Origin: Lachnospiraceae bacterium
GTDB lineage: Bacteria; Bacillota; Clostridia; Lachnospirales; Lachnospiraceae
Assembly (NCBI GenBank): GCA_017394885.1
Contig: JAFPWO010000001.1
Coordinates: 1 to 64,000, forward strand
DNA: 64,000 bases
Direction of reading: 5' to 3'
Made by a program: the position numbers and the translations under genes
Notes under the pieces: model-generated
What the model saw: only the letters and a program-made list of their open reading frames with translations
Databases searched by the model: none
Told to the model about the DNA's origin: nothing
Shown: positions 1 to 10,382 of the stretch, piece by piece
How the letters are laid out: every line of letters begins with the position of its first letter
How positions within the stretch are numbered: position 1 is the stretch's first letter

Positions 1-247
1 AGTCAACGTGAGCGTAGTGACGGTTCGGGGTCTCGTACTCAACGTGAGCGGTGGAGATTGTGATACCACGGGCTCTCTCTTCGGGAGCTTTGTCGATCTG
101 ATCGAACGCTACGAAATCGCCAAGGCCGTATCTCTCATGCAGGGTCTTGGTAATGGCAGCCGTCAGGGTGGTCTTACCATGGTCTACGTGGCCGATGGTG
201 CCAATGTTACAATGGGGTTTGGTTCTTTCGAACTTCTGCTTTGCCAT
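1..247 (-). CDS. tuf: Elongation factor Tu, N-terminal part (cut by window edge)
   Basis: EF-Tu is the GTPase that brings aminoacyl-tRNA to the ribosome. Only the first 82 codons are inside the window, and the rest lies beyond position 1. The visible part carries the G1 loop GHVDHGKTT and the switch I motif RARGITIST, both diagnostic of EF-Tu. The ATG at 247 is preceded by a good AAGGAG site. It is the last gene of the rpsL-rpsG-fusA-tuf string, but a consensus-like promoter between fusA and tuf suggests it is also transcribed on its own, as is common for this abundant protein. Confidence 0.97.
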   Translation of the reverse strand, partial: MAKQKFERTKPHCNIGTIGHVDHGKTTLTAAITKTLHERYGLGDFVAFDQIDKAPEERARGITISTAHVEYETPNRHYAHVD

Positions 248-321
248 TTCAGGTCTCCTTAAATTTTTATTTTTTGCCCCATTTGTAAGGGCATGGTTTC
301 TTGTGTTGTCAGCACCTATCT

Positions 322-350
322 ATTATACGTGAACGATGCTGACTTTTCAA
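322..350 (-). promoter_or_regulatory. Sigma-A promoter for tuf
   Basis: On the minus strand TTGAAA (350-345) and TATAAT (327-322) are separated by exactly 17 nt, about 75 nt upstream of the tuf start. It would allow tuf transcription independent of the upstream str operon. Confidence 0.7.
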
Positions 351-353
351 GTG

Positions 354-2465
<2,112 letters not shown>

Positions 2466-2543
2466 GAATCTGACCTCCTGTTTCAGTCCTCTCCGAAGAG
2501 AGGTTGGCCCCAAGGGCCGGGTGAGGGCAATTTACACCCTACC

Positions 2544-3014
2544 TTAGAATCTGTAATGGGCAAAGGCCTTATTGGCTTCTGCCATCTTGTGCATGTCTTC
2601 CTTCCGCTTCACGGAGGCACCGGTGTTGTTCGATGCGTCCATGATTTCGCCGGCGAGACGATCCTGCATGGTCTTCTCACCTCTCTTGCGGGAGAACATA
2701 GTCATCCAGCGGAGCGCGAGAGCCTGACGGCGGTCCGGCTTGACTTCGATAGGCACCTGATAGGTAGCACCACCGACACGCTTTGCCTTGACTTCCAGCA
2801 CGGGCATGATGTTGTTCATGGCCTGCTCGAAGACTTCGAGGGCGGGTTTACCGGTCTTGCTTTCAACCTGCTCGAAGGCGCCGTAGACGATCTTCTGCGC
2901 AACACCCTTCTTACCGTCCAACATGATGTTGTTGATCAGCTTGGTCACAACCTTGTTGTTGTAGATCGGGTCCGCCAATACGTCTCTTTTCTGAGTATGT
3001 CCTTTACGCGGCAC
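2544..3014 (-). CDS. rpsG: 30S ribosomal protein S7 (GTG start)
   Basis: S7 nucleates assembly of the 30S head and binds the 3' major domain of 16S rRNA. The protein begins [16 protein letters not shown] and is 156 residues, the normal family length. The start is GTG at 3014 behind an AAGGAGGG site; the open frame continues upstream without a better start. The 149-nt gap to rpsL is unusually long for this operon and could hold a regulatory structure, but none was identified with confidence. Confidence 0.97.
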   Translation of the reverse strand: MPRKGHTQKRDVLADPIYNNKVVTKLINNIMLDGKKGVAQKIVYGAFEQVESKTGKPALEVFEQAMNNIMPVLEVKAKRVGGATYQVPIEVKPDRRQALALRWMTMFSRKRGEKTMQDRLAGEIMDASNNTGASVKRKEDMHKMAEANKAFAHYRF

Positions 3015-3163
3015 GTTACTTCCCTCCTTAAAAGATTTTAATTCATCGGTACTCACATGGGCTTATGTGTTTCGTGCACCGGACAGTCTATTTCCAAACG
3101 GAAAATATATACCTGTCTGTGTCACAATTCAGTTAGCATGTGCGCTCGAGATTCCGAGTCCCA

Positions 3164-3586
<423 letters not shown>

Positions 3587-3686
3587 ACATTTTCCTCCTT
3601 CTTTCAAGATTTTGCCTTCTTCGGTCCCGCGGGAGGCCGTCTTAAATGCACACAAAAATAAGACGCCGGCGAAACCGGGCTTGAAA

Positions 3687-3714
3687 ATTATAACATAAAG
3701 AAAGTACTTGTCAA
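3687..3714 (-). promoter_or_regulatory. Promoter of the str operon
   Basis: TTGACA (3714-3709) and TATAAT (3692-3687) on the minus strand are 16 nt apart, both perfect consensus hexamers, about 100 nt upstream of rpsL. The strength fits a ribosomal protein operon. Confidence 0.85.
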
Positions 3715-3807
3715 GCAGAAAATATCGCTGGCAGGCGGTTTTTCGGCAGTTTTCTTCCATAATAAATCGTTTCCCGGCATGAATTCGTTTTTCTTTCCCG
3801 GAATGCA

Positions 3808-3835
3808 TTGTCTTTTTTTCGAAATTTGATACAAT
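3808..3835 (+). promoter_or_regulatory. Candidate promoter for the YidC-like/sulfatase fusion gene
   Basis: TTGTCT (3808-3813) and TACAAT (3830-3835) are 16 nt apart, about 70 nt upstream of the start at 3905. Together with the divergent str promoter it accounts for most of the 318-nt gap between rpsL and this gene. Confidence 0.55.
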
Positions 3836-3904
3836 GTTACCTGTCGATGTCTATTTTCCGCTTCCTGCCGGGCGGCGGAGAAAGACGTCAGGAGGAAGAA
3901 GGAC

Positions 3905-6496
3905 ATGTCGTTTTTCCATATGCTGTATCAACTTCTGATCGGGCCGCTGGAGCTGATCTTTGAGACCGTTTTCGGGATCGCCTTAAATATCACGGGCAAC
4001 GCGGGTCTTTCCATCGTCGCTCTCAGCCTGACCATGAATATCCTGCTGCTGCCGCTGTATAAGCGCGCCGATTCCATCCAGGCCGCACAGCGTGCCCAGG
4101 AAGATAAGCTCGCGCCGTGGGTCAGCCACATCAAAAAGACCTTTTCCGGCGACGAGCGCTTTATGATCCTGCAGACCTATTACCGTCAGAACAACTACAA
4201 GCCCTACTACAGCCTGCGTGGATCCCTCCCCCTCCTGCTGGAGATCCCTTTCTTTATTGCGGCCTATCATTTTCTGTCCAATCTGGAGATCTTAAACGGC
4301 CTTGCCTTCGGCCCGATCCGCGACCTCGGCGCGCCGGACGGGCTGCTCACCGCCGGCGGCGTGACGATCCACGTCCTGCCGGTCCTGATGACCCTCATCA
4401 ATTTTATCTCCAGCGCGATCTATACCAAAGGCTCCTCCCTGAAGGACAAGATCCAGCTGTACGGGATGGCGCTGATTTTCCTGATCCTGCTGTATCCTTC
4501 CCCGGCCGGGCTGGTCTTTTACTGGACGCTGAATAATCTCTTTTCCCTTGGAAAAAATATCGTTTACCGGCTCCGCCGTCCGAAGGCGGAAAAGGCAGAG
4601 CGCGGAGCCGCGGTATCCCCGAAGGGCGAGCGCCGGCTCTTTACCGCCGCCTGTATCTTTCTCGCGCTGCTGACCGGCGTGCTGATCCCCTCCTCCGTGG
4701 TGCTTTCCTCCCCGGAGGAGTTCGTGCTGCTGACGGATTTCTACTCCCCGCTGCGGCATGTGCTCTTTGCCGCGCTGCTGGCCGCCGGCCTGTTCGTGAT
4801 CTGGTTCGGCATTTTCTACTATGTTTCCGGCCCGAAGGTGCGGAAGATCTTCACCCTGGTCGTTTTTGTCCTGGCCGGAATAGCCGTCACCGATTATATG
4901 TTCTTCGGGACCGGGCTCGGAACCCTGTCCGCGTCGCTCAAATACGATACGCAGCCGGTATTTTCGACCTCCGATATGGTGCTCAATCTAAGCGTTCTGG
5001 CCGCGCTGGCCGCCGTTTTCTGCCTGCTGTTCTTTAAGAAGCAGGCCTTCGCGCGCGGCCTCTGCGTGATCCTGGGCATCGCGGTCCTGGGCATGTCCGC
5101 CGTCAATATCGCAAAGATCCAGTCTGCCGTCCCCGCCATGAAGGAAGCGGCCCGGCAGGCGGAAGAAGGAAAGGCGCACTTTACGCTCAGCCGGGACGGG
5201 AAAAACGTGGTCGTCCTGATGCTGGACCGCGGCATCAGCAGCTATCTGCCTTATCTGTTTCAGGAAAAACCGGAGCTCGCGGAGCAGTTCCAGGGCTTTA
5301 CCTACTATCCCAATACCCTTTCTTTCGGGGCTTATACCAATTTCGGCGTGCCCTGCGTCTACGGCGGCTATGAGTATACGCCGGAGGAGATGAATAAGCG
5401 GACGACGGAAAAGCTGGCCGACAAGCACGATGAAGCCCTTAAGCTCATGCCGGTCCTGTTTCAGAACGCCGACTTTGACGTTACAGTCTGCGATCCCCCT
5501 TACGCAGGCTATCACAGCATCCCGGATCTTTCCGTTTTTGACGACTATCCGGAGATCCACTGCTACAACACCGAACAGGGACAGTTCAGCATCTTTTCGG
5601 AAAGCGCGGAGATGACGCAGATCTGGGAAAGCAACTTCTTCCGCTACAGTATCATGAAGATCTCCCCGCTCATCCTGCAGCCCGAGCTGTATCAGGGCGG
5701 ATCCTACTTTAAGGCCAGCGTCAGCCAGAAGCTCGTACAGGTGGAGGACAACCTCTCAAAAGCCGTCGGCATGAAGGAAAGTACCTTAAACAGCTATGCC
5801 GCCCTGTACTCCCTGCCGGAAATGACCCGAATCACGGACGGCGGTGCCGACTCCTTCCTGATCATGAGCAATCAGCTGACGCACGAGCCCATGCTCTTCC
5901 AGGAGCCGGATTATGTGCCTGCCGCCACGGTCGACAACACCGAATACGATCTGGCGCATCTGGACCGCTTTACCGTAAACGGCCGGACCATGCGGGTGGA
6001 AAACATCAATCAGATGGAGCACTACCACATCAATATGGCCGCCTTTCTGCTGCTGGGCCAGTGGTTCGATTATCTGCGGGAAAACGGCGTCTGGGACAAC
6101 ACCCGCATCATCGTGGTCGCGGATCACGGCCGCCATCTGGCCCAGTTCGACGACTGGAAATTCGGCTCCGACAAGATCTATGACGTCATGTTCTACAATC
6201 CCCTCCTGCTGGTCAAGGATTTCGGAAGCACCGAGTTTTCCACCGACGATCAGTTTATGACCAACGCCGACGTGCCGACCTTAGCTCTCGAAGGCCTGGT
6301 GGAAGACCCGGTCAATCCTTTTACCGGGAAGGCGATCAGTTCCGATGCCAAGCTCCTGCCGGAGCAGCACATCACCACCTCGCAGGTCTTCCAGATCAGC
6401 GTCAACAACGGCACCACTTTCCAGCCCGCGTACTGGTTCGCGGTCCGCGACAATATCTTCGATATGCAGAACTGGCGCGCGCTGGGGAAGTACTGA
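3905..6496 (+). CDS. YidC/Oxa1-like membrane domain fused to sulfatase/phosphotransferase-like domain
   Basis: An 863-residue membrane protein with two recognisable parts. Residues 1-230 read as a YidC/Oxa1/Alb3 insertase core (LLPLYKRADSIQAAQ, YSLRGSLPLLLEIPFFIA, GLVFYWTLNNLFSLGKNI). After a basic linker and several more hydrophobic segments (about 245-410) comes an extracellular alkaline-phosphatase-fold domain: NVVVLMLDRG with metal-ligand candidate D441, GAYTNFGVP with candidate nucleophile T478, and VVADHGRH with D740/H741. Such domains transfer or remove phosphoglycerol, phosphoethanolamine or sulfate groups. In canonical YidC the aligned groove position is arginine; here it is N45. The next genes (glycerophosphotransferase-like, licA, licB) point to wall or glycan polymer decoration. 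The start is supported by AGGAGG. The fusion is seen directly; the function is inferred. Confidence 0.85.
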   Translation: MSFFHMLYQLLIGPLELIFETVFGIALNITGNAGLSIVALSLTMNILLLPLYKRADSIQAAQRAQEDKLAPWVSHIKKTFSGDERFMILQTYYRQNNYKPYYSLRGSLPLLLEIPFFIAAYHFLSNLEILNGLAFGPIRDLGAPDGLLTAGGVTIHVLPVLMTLINFISSAIYTKGSSLKDKIQLYGMALIFLILLYPSPAGLVFYWTLNNLFSLGKNIVYRLRRPKAEKAERGAAVSPKGERRLFTAACIFLALLTGVLIPSSVVLSSPEEFVLLTDFYSPLRHVLFAALLAAGLFVIWFGIFYYVSGPKVRKIFTLVVFVLAGIAVTDYMFFGTGLGTLSASLKYDTQPVFSTSDMVLNLSVLAALAAVFCLLFFKKQAFARGLCVILGIAVLGMSAVNIAKIQSAVPAMKEAARQAEEGKAHFTLSRDGKNVVVLMLDRGISSYLPYLFQEKPELAEQFQGFTYYPNTLSFGAYTNFGVPCVYGGYEYTPEEMNKRTTEKLADKHDEALKLMPVLFQNADFDVTVCDPPYAGYHSIPDLSVFDDYPEIHCYNTEQGQFSIFSESAEMTQIWESNFFRYSIMKISPLILQPELYQGGSYFKASVSQKLVQVEDNLSKAVGMKESTLNSYAALYSLPEMTRITDGGADSFLIMSNQLTHEPMLFQEPDYVPAATVDNTEYDLAHLDRFTVNGRTMRVENINQMEHYHINMAAFLLLGQWFDYLRENGVWDNTRIIVVADHGRHLAQFDDWKFGSDKIYDVMFYNPLLLVKDFGSTEFSTDDQFMTNADVPTLALEGLVEDPVNPFTGKAISSDAKLLPEQHITTSQVFQISVNNGTTFQPAYWFAVRDNIFDMQNWRALGKY

Positions 6497-6517
6497 AGGA
6501 ACCGGGAGGACAGTCTT

Positions 6518-7768
6518 ATGAGAAATCTGCTGCTGTATATCGATCCCGGGACCGGGAGCATGCTGTTCACGATCCTGATCGGGGTGCTCGGGACCTTACT
6601 GTATTTCTTCCGGGACGGCCTGATGAAGCTTCGCTTTCTTTTTTCCGGCGGCACTCGGGAACGAAGCGCGGACAATGACCGCCTGCCCTATGTGATCTTC
6701 GCGGACAGCCGGCGGTACTGGAACCTGTTCGAACCGATCTGCGATGAATTTGAACGCCGCGGGGAAGCGCTTACTTATCTGACCGCCTCGCCGGACGATC
6801 CGGCGCTGGGAAAAGGATATCAGCACGTCGCCTGCCGCTTTATCGGAGAAGGAAACCACGCCTTCGCCGAGCTGAATTTTCTGAAGGCCGACATCGTGCT
6901 TTCCACCACCCCGGGGCTGGACGTATATCAGTGGAAGCGATCCCGCGACGTCCGCTGGTATGTCCATATCCTGCACGCGCCGAGCGAGATCACCGTCTAC
7001 CGGATGTTCGGCGTCGACTATTACGACGCGCTGCTCCTTTCCGGCGATTACCAGATCCGGCAGATCCGGGAGCTGGAGGAGCTGCGCTCCCTTCCGGCCA
7101 AAGAGTGCCGGCTGGTCGGCGTCCCTTATCTGGATGCGATGAAGCAGCGCACGGAAAAAGGCGGCGCGCGCGCGCCGCAGCCAACCACCGTCCTGCTCGC
7201 CCCCTCATGGGGCCCCAGCGGGATCCTGGGCCGCTACGGCGAGACGATCCTTCGGGCCCTGCTGGATACCGGATACCATCTGATCATCCGGCCGCACCCG
7301 CAGTCCTTCACGGCGGAGAAGGAGATGCTGGAGCGCCTGATGACGGCGTTCCCGGAAAGCCCCTCGCTCGAATGGAATCGTGACAACGACAATTACACGG
7401 CCCTGCGCCGCGCAGACATCATGATTTCCGACTTTTCCGGCGTGGTCTTCGACTATGCCCTGATCTTCGATAAGCCCGTGATCTACGCGGATACCTCCTT
7501 CGACAAGTCTCCGTACGACGCAGCCTGGCTGGACGAAGAGCTCTGGACCTTCACGACGCTCCCGAAGATCGGTCGGCAGCTAAAGGAAGAGGACTTCGGA
7601 CAGCTCAAAGAGATCATCGACAGCATGATCGGCGACCCTGCCTATAAGCAGGCCATCGAAGCCGTCAAATCCGAGTGCTGGGCGCACATCGGCCAGTCTG
7701 CCGAGCTGACGGCCGATTACATGATCCGGAAGCGCGGGGAACTGCTGAAAGAAGCGGACGAGTCATAA
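6518..7768 (+). CDS. CDP-glycerol glycerophosphotransferase-like protein
   Basis: Members of the TagB/TagF family move glycerol-phosphate from CDP-glycerol onto teichoic acid-like polymers at the inner face of the membrane. This 416-residue protein starts with a hydrophobic anchor (residues 1-32). It carries VLLAPSWGPSGILGRYG, IIRPHPQSF and DIMISDFSGVVFDYALIFDKPVIYAD, which match the nucleotide-binding C-terminal half of the family. It sits 21 nt after the YidC-like/sulfatase gene with a GGGAGGA ribosome site, so the two are probably one operon acting on one surface polymer. The exact acceptor cannot be read from sequence. Confidence 0.85.
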   Translation: MRNLLLYIDPGTGSMLFTILIGVLGTLLYFFRDGLMKLRFLFSGGTRERSADNDRLPYVIFADSRRYWNLFEPICDEFERRGEALTYLTASPDDPALGKGYQHVACRFIGEGNHAFAELNFLKADIVLSTTPGLDVYQWKRSRDVRWYVHILHAPSEITVYRMFGVDYYDALLLSGDYQIRQIRELEELRSLPAKECRLVGVPYLDAMKQRTEKGGARAPQPTTVLLAPSWGPSGILGRYGETILRALLDTGYHLIIRPHPQSFTAEKEMLERLMTAFPESPSLEWNRDNDNYTALRRADIMISDFSGVVFDYALIFDKPVIYADTSFDKSPYDAAWLDEELWTFTTLPKIGRQLKEEDFGQLKEIIDSMIGDPAYKQAIEAVKSECWAHIGQSAELTADYMIRKRGELLKEADES

Positions 7769-7800
7769 AACGATAGATATTTTAGTAAAGGATTTGAATT

Positions 7801-8715
7801 ATGGCAGAACTGATCAGAACGATCCTCCCGGAAGACCTCCCTCTTGTAAAAGAGCTTCTCTGCAGGGTGTTCCCGGACGGAGAGTACCGAAACATTGAAC
7901 GTCTGGGCGGCATGACCAATCACTCCTACAAGGTAACCCGTCACGACGGTCAGGAATATCTCGTCCGCATTCCCGGGGAGGGCACGGAAGAGATGATCGT
8001 CCGCACGGATGAAAAAAAGAGCACCGAGCTGGCCTGCCGTCTCGGGATCGATTCCGAGCTGCTCTACTTCGGAGATGACGGCACCAAGATCATGCGGTTT
8101 ATCCCGGACCCGCAGCCCATCAGTGAAGAAGTGCTGCGTCAGAAGAAATACCTCGAGCAGGCTGCGGCGATCTTTCATAAGCTCCACACCTGCGGAGAAG
8201 ATACCGGTGTCCGTTTCGAAGTTTTTGAAATGGCGGATCTGTATGAAAAGATCATCCGGGACGGCGGCGTGGCTTTCTATGAAGACTATGATGAAGTCCG
8301 GCAGGCCGTGATGGATATCAAGGCGGCTGTCGATGCGGGGGGCGAAGCGCCCCGCGTACCCTGCCACAACGATTCCCTGGTCGGCAACTGGGTCATCCGC
8401 GGGGACGGAAAGCTCTTTCTGATCGACTGGGAGTATTCCGGCATGAACGAAGCGATGTGGGATCTCTCCTGCCTCTCCATCGAAGCGGACTACACCGAAG
8501 AGAATGATTCTCAGCTGCTGAACGCATATTACGGACGGGAAGCCACACTTTCCGAGCGGAAGCGCTTTGCCGCGGCCAAGCTTTACGTGGATTATCTGTG
8601 GACGCTCTGGGGCCTGACCCGCGTTCCGTTTGACGGAGATTTTATGCAGGAGTACGCGGACGGGCGCTATATCCGCTTAAAGAAAAACATCGAAGCGTAT
8701 CGGAAGATCGGGTAG
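7801..8715 (+). CDS. licA: Choline kinase-like protein (LicA type)
   Basis: LicA-type kinases phosphorylate choline (or ethanolamine) as the first step in putting phosphocholine on surface glycans. The 304-residue protein has the kinase features of the family: catalytic loop CHNDSLVGNWV (H189, D191, N196) and the metal-binding LIDWEYSGMNEAMWDLS. It is followed after 9 nt by a LicB-like transporter gene, the usual partner. The cytidylyltransferase licC and transferase licD are not in this window. A related small-molecule kinase is the alternative, but the licB neighbour makes choline the best guess. Confidence 0.8.
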   Translation: MAELIRTILPEDLPLVKELLCRVFPDGEYRNIERLGGMTNHSYKVTRHDGQEYLVRIPGEGTEEMIVRTDEKKSTELACRLGIDSELLYFGDDGTKIMRFIPDPQPISEEVLRQKKYLEQAAAIFHKLHTCGEDTGVRFEVFEMADLYEKIIRDGGVAFYEDYDEVRQAVMDIKAAVDAGGEAPRVPCHNDSLVGNWVIRGDGKLFLIDWEYSGMNEAMWDLSCLSIEADYTEENDSQLLNAYYGREATLSERKRFAAAKLYVDYLWTLWGLTRVPFDGDFMQEYADGRYIRLKKNIEAYRKIG

Positions 8716-8724
8716 GGGGATACT

Positions 8725-9666
8725 ATGTTTGCTGGTGTTTTTGCCGGGATCACCTGGGCTTTTGAGACCATTATCCTGGGGCTGGCATTGGCCATGAGCC
8801 CCTTCTTATCCACAGAACAGGCAGTTTTCCTCGCGCCTTTCGCGAGCACCTTCCTGCACGATGCTTTCTCCGCCGTCTTTTCCTGTCTTTATAACGGGTT
8901 CCGCGGAAATCTCGGGAAAGTCATCCGTGCTTTAAAAACCCGGAGCGGCCGCTTTGTGATCCTCGCGGCGCTGATCGGCGGTCCGGTCGGAATGACCGGC
9001 TATGTGCTTTCGGTCGCCTACATGGGCGCTTCCATCGGAGCGGTCGCGAGTGCGATCTTCCCGGCCATCGGCGCGGTGCTGGCCTATTTCTTCCTGAAAG
9101 AAAAGATGCAGTGGTACCGCTGGATTTTCCTGCTCATCACCCTGCTGGGCGTGTACGGGCTGAGCTACTCTCCGGAGCTGAATATCCGAAATTTCTGGCT
9201 CGGCTTCGCGGGGACGCTCATGTGCTCCTTCGGCTGGGGCATTGAAGCGGTCATTATCGCGAAATGCGTACAGGATCCGGAGATCACCGACGAGATCGCG
9301 CTGCAGATCCGGCAGACCACCTCGGCTGTCACTTACGGCATCGTGATCCTGCCGATCCTGAAGGGCTGGGGCTTTACCGCCTCCCTCTTCCATGGCAGCG
9401 GCTGGCTGATTCCGACCATCGCGTTGGCCGCGCTCTTTGCCACGGTCTCTTATCTGTTCTACTACCGGGCCATCTCGCAGATCGGCGCATCCAAATCCAT
9501 GGCGCTCAATATCACCTATTCTGCCTGGGCCGTTATCTTTTCCGTAGTCCTGTTCCGGGATCTGAGCCTGCTCAATCCCGTCACCGTCATATGCACTCTC
9601 GTTGTTCTGATCTTCGGTATCCTGGCGGCAGCCGATACAAAAGAATTGTTCCGGAAACGAGCCTAG
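8725..9666 (+). CDS. licB: LicB-type choline permease (DMT superfamily)
   Basis: A 313-residue integral membrane protein with about ten hydrophobic segments and two EamA-like halves, typical of drug/metabolite transporters. The first half ends near MQWYRWIFLLITLLGVYGLS and the second contains WGIEAVIIAKCVQ. Its immediate position after licA is the pairing seen in phosphocholine loci, where LicB imports choline for LicA. Substrate assignment rests on this context. Confidence 0.75.
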   Translation: MFAGVFAGITWAFETIILGLALAMSPFLSTEQAVFLAPFASTFLHDAFSAVFSCLYNGFRGNLGKVIRALKTRSGRFVILAALIGGPVGMTGYVLSVAYMGASIGAVASAIFPAIGAVLAYFFLKEKMQWYRWIFLLITLLGVYGLSYSPELNIRNFWLGFAGTLMCSFGWGIEAVIIAKCVQDPEITDEIALQIRQTTSAVTYGIVILPILKGWGFTASLFHGSGWLIPTIALAALFATVSYLFYYRAISQIGASKSMALNITYSAWAVIFSVVLFRDLSLLNPVTVICTLVVLIFGILAAADTKELFRKRA

Positions 9667-9687
9667 TCCGCGGGAGGAGCTGACATT

Positions 9688-10248
9688 ATGACATTCTGGG
9701 AAATCGTCCTGATCGGCGTCAGCCTGGCCATGGATGCATTCGCCGTCTCGGTCTGCAAGGGGCTCGCCATGAAAAAACTGAGCGTGAAAAACATGCTCAT
9801 CGTCGGACTCTATTTCGGCCTTTTCCAGGCCGGGATGCCGCTGCTCGGGTATCTGCTCGGCTCCGCCTTCCGGGAGATCGTGGAGAAGATCGATCACTGG
9901 ATCGCCTTCGGCCTGCTGGTCTTCATCGGGATCAATATGATCCGGGAGGCCGGAAAGGACGAGGACGACGCCTCCGACGGTAGGCTGGATGTGAAGACCA
10001 TGCTGCTGTTAGCCGTTGCCACCAGCATCGACGCGCTGGCTGTCGGCGTGACCTTCGCCTTCTTTCCCGTGCAGCTCTACCTCTCCGTGCTGATCATCGG
10101 GGTGATCACCTTCGCGCTCAGTGCGGCCGGCGTCCTGATCGGGCACCGTTTCGGCCGCCGCTTCAGCCGCGGCGCGCAGATCCTGGGCGGCGTCATCCTG
10201 ATCCTTTTAGGCCTGCGCATCCTGCTCAGCGACCTCGGCGTCCTGTAA
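9688..10248 (+). CDS. mntP: Putative manganese efflux pump MntP
   Basis: MntP (YebN) exports Mn2+ to prevent toxicity. The 186-residue protein has six predicted membrane helices and the two duplicated signature motifs with acidic residues, SLAMDAFAVSVCKG and SIDALAVG. It follows licB after 21 nt with a GGGAGGAG site and is probably read through from the same transcript. No manganese riboswitch is visible upstream. Confidence 0.9.
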   Translation: MTFWEIVLIGVSLAMDAFAVSVCKGLAMKKLSVKNMLIVGLYFGLFQAGMPLLGYLLGSAFREIVEKIDHWIAFGLLVFIGINMIREAGKDEDDASDGRLDVKTMLLLAVATSIDALAVGVTFAFFPVQLYLSVLIIGVITFALSAAGVLIGHRFGRRFSRGAQILGGVILILLGLRILLSDLGVL

Positions 10249-10269
10249 CGCGCCTCCCTGTAAAATCAC

Positions 10270-10328
10270 TTGAAAAAAGAAGGCTTTCTGCGGTATACTG
10301 AAACTGTTGGCGCAGGACCTTCTTTTTT
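10270..10328 (+). promoter_or_regulatory. Promoter nested in a terminator-like stem upstream of mutS2
   Basis: A perfect 11-bp inverted repeat (AAAAAAGAAGG at 10273-10283, CCTTCTTTTTT at 10318-10328) ends in a T run and can serve as the mntP terminator. TTGAAA (10270-10275) and TATACT (10294-10299), 18 nt apart, form a promoter whose -35 overlaps the left arm and whose -10 lies in the loop. It would drive mutS2. Confidence 0.55.
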
Positions 10329-10382
10329 GTATGCGCGAAAAGCAGAAGGCCCGGCCGGCTATCAAAAAAACGGTAGAATTCG

